Positions 1 through 7,883 of a DNA stretch of 22,419 nt are shown piece by piece (position 1 is the first letter of the stretch; every line of letters begins with the position of its first letter). The stretch lies in NCBI GenBank assembly GCA_017537045.1, contig JAFYLN010000151.1, positions 1 through 22,419 of the forward strand. Direction: 5' to 3'. Source of the stretch: Oscillospiraceae bacterium. Its GTDB lineage: Bacteria > Bacillota_A > Clostridia > Oscillospirales > Oscillospiraceae. Made by a program: the position numbers and the translations under genes. A model generated the notes under the pieces. That model had not been told where the DNA came from. It made no database searches and saw nothing but the letters and a program-made list of their open reading frames with translations.

Positions 1-466
1 AGATACGAGCTGCGTCCAGAGCGCCCATGGAACCTGCGTGACGGTGGACAGGGCCGCCGCCGTGGGTCATGTCAACACGACCAGCACCGTGACGCTTGAC
101 AACGCCCTGGTAGCCGTGACCCTTGGAAATACCGGTGACATCGATCATGTCGCCAGCTGCGAAGGTGTCAGCCTTGACGACATCGCCGACGTTCATGTCA
201 GCAGCGCCTTCCAGCTTGAACTCCTTCAGATACTTCATTGCTGCAACGCCAGCCTTCTTCAGGTGGCCTGCTTCAGGCTTGCTCAGCTTCTTCTCAGCGA
301 CTTCGCCGTAGCCCAGCTGAACAGCAGTGTAGCCGTCGGTCTCGACAGTCTTCTTCTGAGTGACAACGCAGGGACCTGCTTCCACGACGGTAACAGGGAT
401 GACCTTGCCGGTCTCGTCGAAGATCTGAGTCATGCCGACCTTCTTGCCGATGATAGCTTTCTTCAT
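1..466 (-). CDS. rplC: 50S ribosomal protein L3, N-terminal part (runs off the left edge)
   Basis: L3 is a primary 23S rRNA-binding protein whose central loop reaches toward the peptidyl transferase centre. About 155 codons are visible. The protein begins [16 protein letters not shown], the typical bacterial L3 start, and the last visible part contains [16 protein letters not shown], matching the conserved H-R-x-GSMG loop. The ATG is at 466, preceded by AAGGAG (475-480) at good spacing. It follows rpsJ by 126 nt, the standard rpsJ-rplC order of the S10 operon. The rest of the gene lies left of the window. The identity is secure from the motifs. Confidence 0.96.
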   Translation of the reverse strand, partial: MKKAIIGKKVGMTQIFDETGKVIPVTVVEAGPCVVTQKKTVETDGYTAVQLGYGEVAEKKLSKPEAGHLKKAGVAAMKYLKEFKLEGAADMNVGDVVKADTFAAGDMIDVTGISKGHGYQGVVKRHGAGRVDMTHGGGPVHRHAGSMGALDAARI

Positions 467-592
467 CTTGGTTTCTCCTTAAAATATAGGTTATTGGTTG
501 ACTTACTGCATTGGGTACAGTTGCCAACATGACCCGTCCGCCCGATGCCAGACAGTGCGGGCAGCTGCATTTTTTACGTTGTTACGTGTAAA
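467..592 (-). other. rpsJ-rplC spacer with a small inverted repeat
   Basis: This 126-nt spacer separates two genes that are usually close together in S10 operons. On the minus strand it holds a 5-bp perfect stem, GCCCG/CGGGC (540-562, 13-nt loop), and less regular repeats nearer rplC. There is no T-run, so it does not look like an intrinsic terminator. It could be an RNA processing or translational control site, or simply spacer. I see no coding sequence in it. Confidence 0.3.
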
Positions 593-904
593 TTACAGCT
601 TTATCTCAATCTCAACGCCAGCGGGCAGATCCAGGCTCATCAGAGCTTCAACGGTCTTCTGGTTGGGGTTGAGGATATCGATCAGTCTCTTGTGGGTTCT
701 GCGCTCGAACTGCTCACGGCTATCCTTGTACTTGTGGACAGCGCGAAGGATGGTAACAACTTCCTTCTTGGTGGGCAGAGGGATGGGGCCGGAAACCTGA
801 GCGCCGTTGCGCTTTGCGGTCTCCACGATCTTTGCTGCGCTGGAGTCGATCAGCTGGTGATCGTAAGCCTTCAGCCGGATGCGAATCATTTCCTGATTTG
901 CCAT
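593..904 (-). CDS. rpsJ: 30S ribosomal protein S10
   Basis: S10 is part of the 30S head; with NusB it also forms the NusE antitermination module. The product is 103 aa, against about 102 for the family. It carries the family signatures [14 protein letters not shown] near the N-terminus and [18 protein letters not shown] in the middle. I chose the ATG at 904 because AGGAGG (915-920) lies 10 nt upstream. The reading frame stays open further upstream, but that extension runs through the ribosome binding site and is not S10-like. It is the first gene of the S10 operon, behind a long leader and a strong promoter. Confidence 0.97.
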   Translation of the reverse strand: MANQEMIRIRLKAYDHQLIDSSAAKIVETAKRNGAQVSGPIPLPTKKEVVTILRAVHKYKDSREQFERRTHKRLIDILNPNQKTVEALMSLDLPAGVEIEIKL

Positions 905-1190
905 TTTGGGTTTTCCTCCTAAATTTTCGTACTCAGTTTGCTCAGGTGTCTGGGTACGGTCGAACTGTTTTGTCCGCGCCGCCGTGCGTATCATTCCAAG
1001 CCATGAAAAATGGCCGACCGAGGCCGACCCTTTCCCCTACTGGCGCAGCGATATACGCAGACGCGTCCAAGGACAGTTCAGCCGCCCGATGACCGGACAT
1101 ACTCCGCAGAAGTTACCTCGTTTGACGAGCAATCTCCTGCATCATCGCAGTGCGCGCCTTGGAAAATCCGCAGATTCCCCCTACACGCGC
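905..1190 (-). promoter_or_regulatory. Long structured 5' leader of the S10 operon
   Basis: About 285 nt separate the predicted transcription start from rpsJ. The minus strand contains, in order: a two-part hairpin at 1106-1140 (GCAGGAG/CTTCTGC outer stem with one G-U pair, CTCGT/ACGAG inner stem, CAA loop); a long-range stem GAACTG (1074-1079) with CAGTTC (961-966); within it TGCGTAT with ATACGCA (7 bp); and within that GCCAT/ATGGC. This nested design suits an autoregulatory ribosomal-protein leader. In E. coli the S10 leader is bound by L4, but I cannot match this RNA to that structure. The stems are visible in the sequence; the function is inferred. Confidence 0.5.
1106..1140 (-). promoter_or_regulatory. 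Hairpin in the S10 leader
   Basis: Read on the minus strand, a 7-bp outer stem (GCAGGAG with CTTCTGC, one G-U) encloses a symmetric 4x4 internal loop (ATTG/GTAA), then a perfect 5-bp stem CTCGT/ACGAG closed by CAA. It lies about 50 nt after the predicted transcription start. It is a plausible protein-binding element, but no homology to a known motif could be tested. Confidence 0.45.
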
Positions 1191-1196
1191 TAGATA

Positions 1197-1225
1197 ATAT
1201 TAGCACCTTATCGCCAATTTGTCAA
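1197..1225 (-). promoter_or_regulatory. Promoter of the S10 operon
   Basis: The minus strand reads TTGACA (1220-1225), a 17-nt spacer, then TAATAT (1197-1202). This is a near-perfect housekeeping sigma factor promoter. The DNA just upstream (1226-1320) is very AT-rich, as expected for an UP element at a highly expressed ribosomal protein operon. The start site should be near 1190. Confidence 0.8.
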
Positions 1226-1368
1226 GCAGAAATTTAGAAAAAACAACAAAGTTTAGATAAAAATTTCGTTGAATATAGATAATACATTTGAGGCCTGTTT
1301 TTAATACATTTCGTTTGTTTTCAGCGGACACCTGTCCCCGCACCGTGTATTTTCAGCCCATGTGGGGA
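1226..1368. other. Non-coding AT-rich region between promoter and repeat
   Basis: I find no convincing gene here. Positions 1226-1320 are AT-rich with A- and T-tracts and may act as an UP element for the S10 promoter. A short inverted repeat, GGACA-CC-TGTCC, lies at 1325-1336. The rest is unremarkable. Confidence 0.5.
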
Positions 1369-1546
1369 AAATTTCAGTTTAGCTTGCTGTTTGGATTTTG
1401 AATGTAGGGGCGGCTATTAGCCGCCCGTGCGGTACAATGTTACGAATTCGCCGAAATCCAATGCGAGTTCGTAACATTCTGCTGCGCGGGCGACCAATGG
1501 TCGCCCCTACGTTATCCACGCTACATAGTACGATAAACATCAATTT
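1369..1546 (-). repeat. REP/BIME-like palindromic element, copy A
   Basis: This 178-bp element begins AAATTTCAGTTT and ends AAACATCAATTT, which are imperfect inverted ends. The core is 1404-1510, bounded by GTAG and CTAC. Inside are a hairpin GGGCGGCTA-T-TAGCCGCCC (1408-1426), a central stem of 16 bp with one G-T pair around an 11-nt loop (1436-1478), and a hairpin GGGCGACCA-A-TGGTCGCCC (1488-1506). The whole element is the reverse complement of copy C. It lies between the rsgA terminator and the S10 promoter. Short ORFs crossing it are by-products of the palindromes. The strand given follows the loop orientation, with copies B and C taken as plus. Confidence 0.85.
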
Positions 1547-1555
1547 GAAATCCTC

Positions 1556-1588
1556 AAAAAATACCGCCATGGATTTCTCCATGGCGGT
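1556..1588 (-). terminator. Intrinsic terminator after rsgA
   Basis: On the minus strand a perfect 10-bp stem, ACCGCCATGG (1579-1588) with CCATGGCGGT (1563-1572), encloses a 6-nt loop and is followed by A then six T. It begins about 18 nt after the rsgA stop and very probably ends the long operon that starts at cdaA. Confidence 0.9.
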
Positions 1589-1605
1589 GTACACAATATA
1601 TATTG

Positions 1606-2493
1606 TTATTTCAATTCCCACAGCTTGACCAGCGCTGCCCTTTCATAAAGCCGCAGGTAGCTGTCATAGCGGGTGGGCTCGATCTCCCCCGCGGTGAGCG
1701 CGGCAGTTACGGCGCAGCCCGGTTCCTTGCGGTGGGAGCAGTCATGGAACTGGCAGGAACCAATATAAGTGCCGAAATCCGGGAATGCGTATTGCAGATT
1801 CTCTTTCAGCATCACATCCATCTGATCTGTGTCAAAGGACGAGAAACCGGGTGTATCTGCAACCAGGGTTCCATCGCCCAGATCGTACAGTTCCACATGG
1901 CGGGTGGTATGGCGGCCGCGGCCCAGTTTTTCCGAAACCTCACCGGTAGGAAGATTCAATTCCGGACACAAGCGGTTCAGGATGCTGCTCTTGCCGACAC
2001 CGGAATTTCCGGTAAAGGCCACCAGCTTTCCTTTGATCAGTTCCCGCAGCTGCTCGATACCTTCACCCGTCTCAGCGCTGGCTGCAATCACCTGGAATCC
2101 TGCGTGGGTGTAAATACGGATCAAATCCTGTGCAGGATCCAGGTCACATTTATTCACACACAAATAAACCGGAACTTCCTGGTCGCCTGCGATGGCTGCC
2201 ACCCGGTCGATGAGGAACGGCTCCGTGACCGGATTGGCATTGGCCGCAAAAACTACCAGTGCGTCGATATTGGCCACCGCCGGACGGATGAAGCTATTGC
2301 GCCGGGGATGGATCTTTTCCACCATGCCCTTGCCCCGTTCCACGCTGATGGTCACCAAGTCACCAGTCAGAGGGATTGCATTGCCGCGGCGCAGATTGCC
2401 TCTTGCGCGGCAGGTCACCGTGCCATCTTTCGTCTGCACTTCATAGAAACCGCTTAAGGATCGAATAATTCGACCTTCGCTTTCCTTAGTCAT
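1606..2493 (-). CDS. rsgA: Ribosome small subunit-dependent GTPase A
   Basis: RsgA (YloQ/CpgA) is a circularly permuted GTPase that checks late 30S maturation. The protein is 295 aa from the chosen ATG. An N-terminal OB-fold is followed by the GTPase motifs in permuted order: NKCD (114-117), GNSGVGKSS (162-170) and DTPG (213-216). A C-terminal zinc site follows, with C247, C252, H254 and C260. The ATG at 2493 overlaps the end of the kinase gene by 8 nt; an in-frame TTG at 2502 is an alternative. In Bacillus subtilis the PASTA kinase PrkC phosphorylates this protein, which fits the gene order here. A strong terminator follows. Confidence 0.96.
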   Translation of the reverse strand: MTKESEGRIIRSLSGFYEVQTKDGTVTCRARGNLRRGNAIPLTGDLVTISVERGKGMVEKIHPRRNSFIRPAVANIDALVVFAANANPVTEPFLIDRVAAIAGDQEVPVYLCVNKCDLDPAQDLIRIYTHAGFQVIAASAETGEGIEQLRELIKGKLVAFTGNSGVGKSSILNRLCPELNLPTGEVSEKLGRGRHTTRHVELYDLGDGTLVADTPGFSSFDTDQMDVMLKENLQYAFPDFGTYIGSCQFHDCSHRKEPGCAVTAALTAGEIEPTRYDSYLRLYERAALVKLWELK

Positions 2494-4747
2494 TGGCCTC
2501 AAAATCCACCTTTACCGATTTGTAGAACTGATTGTTGATGTAAAGCTCATAGGTGGCCGTGCCGCTGCCCGTCAGAACCATATCGATGCTCGTTCTGTCC
2601 GGGGATACGATGGTATCCTCGATCACCTGCATGTTGTTCTGGTAAAGACCCAGTAAGTACTGTTCTGTCCGGTCAGTGGGCAGGGTGAACGTCACTTTCT
2701 TGGTCTTATTCTTATTTGCCGTCGTGCCACCGGAGCTTCCCTGGCTGGAGCCTGTTCCAGAGGACTGGTTGGGAATCTGAACCGGATTTTCCGGCACATA
2801 ATCCGGAATTTCCTCTTTATCCTCCTGCTTGGGCTTTTCGTTGGAGGTTCCCGTGTTTGTTTTGCCGCCCTTGGAAATCACCAACACGACCTTTGTCGTA
2901 ACATCCACCTGCTCACCTTCTTCAAAGGGCTGCTCAATGACTTCGTCCTTATCAGCTTTGCTTTCCTTGCGCTCATAGCTGATGTTCGCACTTTCAAAGC
3001 CCAGTTCCAGCAGCATCTTCTTGGCCGTGGCATAGTCAAGACCCACCAGCTTGGGCATTTCCGCCTTCTCGATCAGCGGACCTTTGCTGATATAAATGTA
3101 GACTGTCTGACCTTCTGTCAGAACCTCACCCACTGCCGGATCCGTTCTGGAGACCTTACCCTTTTCTACATAGTCGTTGAACTCTTCCATAGCAACGGGC
3201 ACCATGCCCATGCCGGTCAGCACCGCACGGGCATCGGCCTCCTGATAACCCACCATGTAGCTCATGGTCTTGGCTTCCGGTTCCGGTCCGAGGCTGACGG
3301 TTACTTTGACCACAGTGCCCTGCAGCACCTGAGCACCATATTCGGGTGTGTGTTCAATAATCTTTCCCTTTTCATACTCGTCATTGTTGACATACTTGTC
3401 AATTTCAATGACCAGTCCCGTCACACTGCCCGTCTGATCCACATACTGGCCTTTCAGATCGGGCACATAGACCATCTTCTCTCCCCTGCCCACCAGACCG
3501 CCGTTAACCAGCACCACAAGGAAAATGAGGATCGCAATAATTGCCACCGCACTGCAGGCAACCACCGCAATGGTCGCTGCGCGGTTGCGCTCCTCTTCCC
3601 GTACCTCCCGGCGAATTTCTTCGCGGGTTTTCCGGCGGGATGCAGAGCTGCGGCTTTCTGCTGCCCTGCGGGCAGTTTCCGCAGAAGATACCGTTCTCAA
3701 ATTCGGATTGGATGCAGTGCGCACACTTTGCTGACGTGCTGTATTCTGCGAAACCGTTCGGTTGGTCTGCTGCACCGGACGGGGCTTGGGCACACTACCG
3801 GTATGGCTTGCCACGCGTTCCGCCGTGGTGCGGCTCTGGCGGGCTGCTTCCGCTACCTCACCGGGTTTGAGCACGATCGTCGCATCTGCAGGAACGGAGG
3901 ATGCAAATGTAAAGAGGATTGAAGGGTTCATACGGAACTGATCCATATCCTGCAGCATTTCCGTTGCACTGCTATAGCGGTCCTTCACGTCCAGCGCCAT
4001 GCCTTTCATGATGATCTGCTCCAGACCACCGGGAATATTGGGATTCAAGGAAGAAGGCGCAGGCGCGCCGCCGTTGATGTGCTTGATGGCAACCGCCACA
4101 GGAGATTCTCCGTCATAAGGCGGACGGCCAGTCATCATTTCATACATGACAACACTCAGACTGTACAGGTCGCTGCGGTTATCCACCCAGCCGCCCTTGG
4201 CCTGCTCGGGAGAAATATAGTGGACACTGCCCAGTGCTTCCTTGGTCAGGGTATTGCTCTTGCTCATGACACGGGCAATGCCAAAGTCCGTGACTTTGAC
4301 AGAGCCGTTTTTCAGCACCATCACATTGTGGGGCTTGATATCGCGGTGCACAATGCTGCGGCCATGGGCATGCTCCAGCGCTTTGGCAATCTGGATTGCA
4401 AAGTGCAGCGTTTCTTTCCAGTTCAGAGTTCCTTTTTTGGCCATGTACTGCTTCAGAGTAATGCCATCGATCAGCTCCATGACGATAAAGTTTGCATTCT
4501 CGGAAGAGGAAACATCGTAGACCTGCACGATGTTGGGATGGCTGAGGCTTGCAACTGCCTCACCCTCTGCATGGAAACGGCGGCGGAATTCTTCTTCCCG
4601 TGAGAAATCATCTTTTAGTATTTTGATCGCTACCAATCGGTTCAGCCGGTGACAGCGAGCTTTATATACAACGGCCATGCCACCGGTACCGATGAGTTCC
4701 AGAATCTCATACCGGTTGTCCAAAAACCGTCCAATATACTGATCCAT
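2486..4747 (-). CDS. prkC: PASTA-domain Ser/Thr protein kinase (PrkC/StkP/PknB type)
   Basis: This membrane kinase senses muropeptides or lipid II through extracellular PASTA domains and phosphorylates cell wall, division and translation proteins. It is 753 aa. The kinase domain (about 10-275) has the glycine loop IGTGGMAVV (19-27), K42, HRDIKPHN (134-141), DFG (154-156) and SPE (179-181). A basic, Ser/Thr-rich juxtamembrane linker (about 300-389) leads to one membrane helix (391-414). Three PASTA repeats lie at about 425-487, 493-556 and 561-626. After a Ser/Gly/Pro linker comes an extra C-terminal domain (about 684-753) that I do not recognise. The ATG at 4747 has AGGAG about 12 nt upstream. 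The partner phosphatase is immediately upstream. Confidence 0.96.
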   Translation of the reverse strand: MDQYIGRFLDNRYEILELIGTGGMAVVYKARCHRLNRLVAIKILKDDFSREEEFRRRFHAEGEAVASLSHPNIVQVYDVSSSENANFIVMELIDGITLKQYMAKKGTLNWKETLHFAIQIAKALEHAHGRSIVHRDIKPHNVMVLKNGSVKVTDFGIARVMSKSNTLTKEALGSVHYISPEQAKGGWVDNRSDLYSLSVVMYEMMTGRPPYDGESPVAVAIKHINGGAPAPSSLNPNIPGGLEQIIMKGMALDVKDRYSSATEMLQDMDQFRMNPSILFTFASSVPADATIVLKPGEVAEAARQSRTTAERVASHTGSVPKPRPVQQTNRTVSQNTARQQSVRTASNPNLRTVSSAETARRAAESRSSASRRKTREEIRREVREEERNRAATIAVVACSAVAIIAILIFLVVLVNGGLVGRGEKMVYVPDLKGQYVDQTGSVTGLVIEIDKYVNNDEYEKGKIIEHTPEYGAQVLQGTVVKVTVSLGPEPEAKTMSYMVGYQEADARAVLTGMGMVPVAMEEFNDYVEKGKVSRTDPAVGEVLTEGQTVYIYISKGPLIEKAEMPKLVGLDYATAKKMLLELGFESANISYERKESKADKDEVIEQPFEEGEQVDVTTKVVLVISKGGKTNTGTSNEKPKQEDKEEIPDYVPENPVQIPNQSSGTGSSQGSSGGTTANKNKTKKVTFTLPTDRTEQYLLGLYQNNMQVIEDTIVSPDRTSIDMVLTGSGTATYELYINNQFYKSVKVDFEAND

Positions 4748-4778
4748 ATTAACAAATAGCTCCTTTCACGGGCTTACA

Positions 4779-5516
4779 TCAAATCATAATCAAAATGCTG
4801 GTCACGTTATCCGGCGCGCCACGATTCTTGGCAATATCCAGAAGCCGCTGGCAGCAATGCTGCTTTTTCACACCATGTACGATCTCGAAGAGTATTTCCT
4901 GTTCATCCATCATATTGGACAGGCCATCGGAACACAGCAGCAAATAATCACCCTTTTTCACATCCATGTGGTACAGGTCGCATTCGACCATAGTTTCTGT
5001 ACCGATGGCGCGGGTGATGAAGTTCTTACCCGGATAGGTTCTTGCGATCTCCGGAGACAGTTCACCCCGGTCGACCATCATCTGCACCAGAGAGTGGTCA
5101 CGGGTAACCTGCCGGATGCCGTCGTTATCCACCTTGTAAGCGCGGCTGTCACCAACGTTCACAACGGTTGCGCGGCGGCCGTGGATCAGAACTGCCACGA
5201 GGGTCGTACCCATGCCGTCAAATTCCTCGAACTGCTGTGCCTGATCGAAAACTGTGAAATTCGCCAGTTTTACCGCACTGCGCAGCATCTCCTCCAGCTT
5301 ATACTGGGCAAGTCCCGGTGTCCAGGTGCGGCGCACTTCTTCCACAAATACATCCACCGCAAGTGTGCTGGCAATATTACCGGACTTTGCGCCGCCCATG
5401 CCGTCACACACGACGCACAGCAGGCTGCTGCGATCCAGTTTTTCAATATGGTAAGCATCCTGATTCTGCTTTCGGACACAACCTTTGTCCGACAAACCCC
5501 AGCTTTGCAAGAGCAC
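4779..5516 (-). CDS. prpC: PP2C-family Ser/Thr phosphatase (PrpC/Stp type)
   Basis: This metal-dependent phosphatase reverses phosphorylation by the adjacent PASTA kinase. It is 245 aa, normal for the bacterial stand-alone form. PP2C metal and phosphate motifs are visible: NQD (18-20), CDGMGGAKSG (37-46), VGDSRAY (121-127), LLCSDGLSN (193-201) and PDNVTSI (235-241). The listed start is GTG at 5516, with AAGGAG only 3 nt upstream. TTG at 5510, at 9 nt spacing, may be the true start and would remove two residues. It sits 22 nt after rlmN and 31 nt before the kinase gene, so the two are surely co-transcribed. Confidence 0.95.
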   Translation of the reverse strand: MLLQSWGLSDKGCVRKQNQDAYHIEKLDRSSLLCVVCDGMGGAKSGNIASTLAVDVFVEEVRRTWTPGLAQYKLEEMLRSAVKLANFTVFDQAQQFEEFDGMGTTLVAVLIHGRRATVVNVGDSRAYKVDNDGIRQVTRDHSLVQMMVDRGELSPEIARTYPGKNFITRAIGTETMVECDLYHMDVKKGDYLLLCSDGLSNMMDEQEILFEIVHGVKKQHCCQRLLDIAKNRGAPDNVTSILIMI

Positions 5517-5538
5517 TCACTCCTTCCGGTGAAATCAC

Positions 5539-6570
5539 TTACTTTTCTTTTGTATACTTTCGTCTGAGCTGACCGCAGGAGGCATCAATGTCGCCACCCA
5601 AGGTTCTTCTGACGGTTGCGGTAATACCGCCGTCTTCCAGTGTCTTCTGGAAAGCCGCCACCGCAGCCCGGGAGCTGGGCTTCAATGGACTTTCCTCCAC
5701 ATGGTTCAAAGGAATCAGATTGAAGTGGGCAGGAAGCCCTTTCAGCCTCCTCAGCAACTCCTTCGCATTTTCAACGGAGTCGTTAACACCATCAATCATG
5801 GCATACTCAAAATGAATACGCCGGCCGGTTGCATCAAAATAGCGGCGGCAGGCATCCAGCAGTTCCTCGATCGGATATGCCTTATTGACCGGCATCACCT
5901 TGCTGCGGATTTCATTGTTGGAACCATGGAGCGAAATTGCCAGAGAAATCTGCAATTTTTTCTTTGCCAGCGCATCGATTTTCGGCACAAGGCCACAGGT
6001 GGACAGGCTGATGTGGCGCATGGAAATATTCATTCCCTCAGGGCTGTTCACCAGTTCCAGAAAGCGCAGCACATTGTCAAAATTATCCAGCGGTTCTCCG
6101 ATGCCCATGAGTACAATGCGGGAGATGGGCAGAGCAGAATCGATCTGGGTAAACAGCACCTCATCAAGCATTTCATATGGCTCCAAAGGGCGCACCAGAC
6201 CACCGATGGTAGACGCGCAAAATGCACAGCCCATGCGGCAGCCCACTTCCGTAGAAATACAGACGGTGTTTCCATAGTTATAGCGCATCAGTACCGTTTC
6301 CACGCAGTTACCGTCTTGGAGCTTCCAGAGGTATTTGATGGTGCCGTCCTTTTTGGATTCCTGCTTGCGCACCACTTCCGGTGCGTGGATGGGATACTTT
6401 TCCGCCAGCAGGCTTCGCAGATCCTTGGAGAGGTTGGTCATCTCATCGTAGCTGCGGACGCCCTTATGGAGCCACGTGTATACCTGCTTACCCCGAAAGG
6501 CAGGCAGACCCAGTTCTTTTAGCGTTGCCGTCAGTTCCGGCAGGGTCTGTGATTTCAAATGTTCGTACAT
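5539..6570 (-). CDS. rlmN: Dual-specificity 23S rRNA/tRNA adenine-C2 methyltransferase
   Basis: RlmN is a radical SAM enzyme that methylates C2 of A2503 in 23S rRNA and A37 in some tRNAs. The 343-aa product has the family cluster motif CRMGCAFC (C111, C115, C118) binding the 4Fe-4S cluster, and a C-terminal catalytic Cys (C332, in DASCGQL). Residues 1-50 form the expected helical RNA-binding start. The last visible motif, LGGDIDASCGQLR, is characteristic of RlmN rather than Cfr. The ATG at 6570 has GGAGG just upstream and overlaps rsmB by 16 nt, suggesting translational coupling. Confidence 0.97.
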   Translation of the reverse strand: MYEHLKSQTLPELTATLKELGLPAFRGKQVYTWLHKGVRSYDEMTNLSKDLRSLLAEKYPIHAPEVVRKQESKKDGTIKYLWKLQDGNCVETVLMRYNYGNTVCISTEVGCRMGCAFCASTIGGLVRPLEPYEMLDEVLFTQIDSALPISRIVLMGIGEPLDNFDNVLRFLELVNSPEGMNISMRHISLSTCGLVPKIDALAKKKLQISLAISLHGSNNEIRSKVMPVNKAYPIEELLDACRRYFDATGRRIHFEYAMIDGVNDSVENAKELLRRLKGLPAHFNLIPLNHVEESPLKPSSRAAVAAFQKTLEDGGITATVRRTLGGDIDASCGQLRRKYTKEK

Positions 6571-7883
6571 GCCTTCCTCCGCATTCTTGCGATAAAGAAA
6601 CCGTCCGTATCGTATTCCCCCGGCACCAGTGCCAGCATGCCGCTTTCATTCTTTGGGAAAACGCCTGGCAGCGGCAGGGGTTCTAAGTAAAAGTCTTCAT
6701 TGTCTTTTAGGAAACATTCCACAACGCCTTCGTTTTCAGCACGCACCAGTGTGCAGGTGGAATACATCAGCAGACCACCTTTTTTTACATAGCGCGCCTG
6801 ATTTTTAAGAATCGCAAGCTGCAATTCCGGCAAATCTGCCATATCAGCGGGATTTTTATAGCGGATATCCGGCTTCTTTCGGATGATGCCATAGCCGCTG
6901 CAGGGAACATCCGCAATAACAAAATCAAAGCTGTCATTCCAGTCCGCCACATTTTCAGACGCGTCCTGCTGCCGGGCGGTGATGTTCGCAATACCCAGCC
7001 GGGCAGCACCCTTTTGAATCAGCGGCACCTTATGTTCATGGATATCACAGGATGTGACCCTTCCCTTGCCGGCTGTTGCCATGGCAGCAGCGAAGCTCTT
7101 TCCGCCGGGGGCAGCGCAGCAGTCCAGAATCCGGATATTTTCCTGTGGAAGCCGGGCGCACAGAACACTCAGTTTTGCGGCCGGATCCTGCACATAGAAC
7201 AGTCCTTCCTGAAATGCTTTCAGCTTTTCAAGATCACCGGTGCTTCCAAGCACCAGGCAATCCGGCATCCAGTTATGGGGTAGTGCATTGACCTGTTCTT
7301 CCTCCAGCCGCTTCTGCAATGCTTCCGTGGTGGTCTTCAGGGTATTGACCTGAATCACCGTCTGGGGTGCCTGGTTGTTGGCATGCAGCATCATTTCGAT
7401 CCGTTCCTTGCCCACATATTCCCGCAGCAGCTTGATCAGCTCCCACGGATGGGAATACCGGTCTTCCAAAGAAGCAGGCTCTTTCAGTGTACCCTTGGTA
7501 TTTACCGCATTACGCAGCACACCGTTGACCAGCCCCGGCGCAAAACGCTGCTTTTTGCAGTACTTTTTCGCAAGGTCCACGGATTCATTGACCGCTGCAT
7601 TATCCGGCACCTTGTCCAGTTCATAAATCTGATACAGTCCCAGATACAGAATATCGTGCACCACAGGGTGCAGGTCTTTCAGTCTTCCGGTCAGCAGCTG
7701 TTTCAGATAAAAATCCAATTTATTCCGGTTTTGCAGCACACCGTAGCAGAGCTTCGCCGCCAGTGCCGCATCCCGGCGGTCCAAGCGATCCCGAACCACA
7801 TATTCCTTCAGAACACCGTTGGACCAGGCTGCTTCCTTGCGGCAGGCAATCAGCGCATTCAGCGCCGTTTCCCGGGCACCCAT
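6555..7883 (-). CDS. rsmB: 16S rRNA (cytosine-C5)-methyltransferase RsmB
   Basis: RsmB (Sun/Fmu) methylates C967 (E. coli numbering) of 16S rRNA. The protein is 442 aa. An N-terminal NusB-like helical domain (about 1-140) precedes a Rossmann methyltransferase domain. Motifs include DCCAAPGGKS (254-263, SAM binding), ADVPCSGYG (324-332, C328) and YSTCTL (374-379, C377 as the likely nucleophile). The ATG at 7883 follows the fmt stop with no gap, and the upstream ribosome binding site is weak, so coupling to fmt is likely. The order def-fmt-rsmB is widespread in bacteria. Confidence 0.96.
   Translation of the reverse strand: MGARETALNALIACRKEAAWSNGVLKEYVVRDRLDRRDAALAAKLCYGVLQNRNKLDFYLKQLLTGRLKDLHPVVHDILYLGLYQIYELDKVPDNAAVNESVDLAKKYCKKQRFAPGLVNGVLRNAVNTKGTLKEPASLEDRYSHPWELIKLLREYVGKERIEMMLHANNQAPQTVIQVNTLKTTTEALQKRLEEEQVNALPHNWMPDCLVLGSTGDLEKLKAFQEGLFYVQDPAAKLSVLCARLPQENIRILDCCAAPGGKSFAAAMATAGKGRVTSCDIHEHKVPLIQKGAARLGIANITARQQDASENVADWNDSFDFVIADVPCSGYGIIRKKPDIRYKNPADMADLPELQLAILKNQARYVKKGGLLMYSTCTLVRAENEGVVECFLKDNEDFYLEPLPLPGVFPKNESGMLALVPGEYDTDGFFIARMRRKACTNI

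Noticed and set aside
905..994. N-terminal extension of rpsJ
   Set aside because: The frame is open, but it covers the AGGAGG site and leader structures, and S10 proteins begin at the later ATG.
1379..1628. Short ORFs across repeat copy A (both strands)
   Set aside because: They arise from the palindromic repeat; similar ORFs appear at copy C, and none has a ribosome binding site or a family match.
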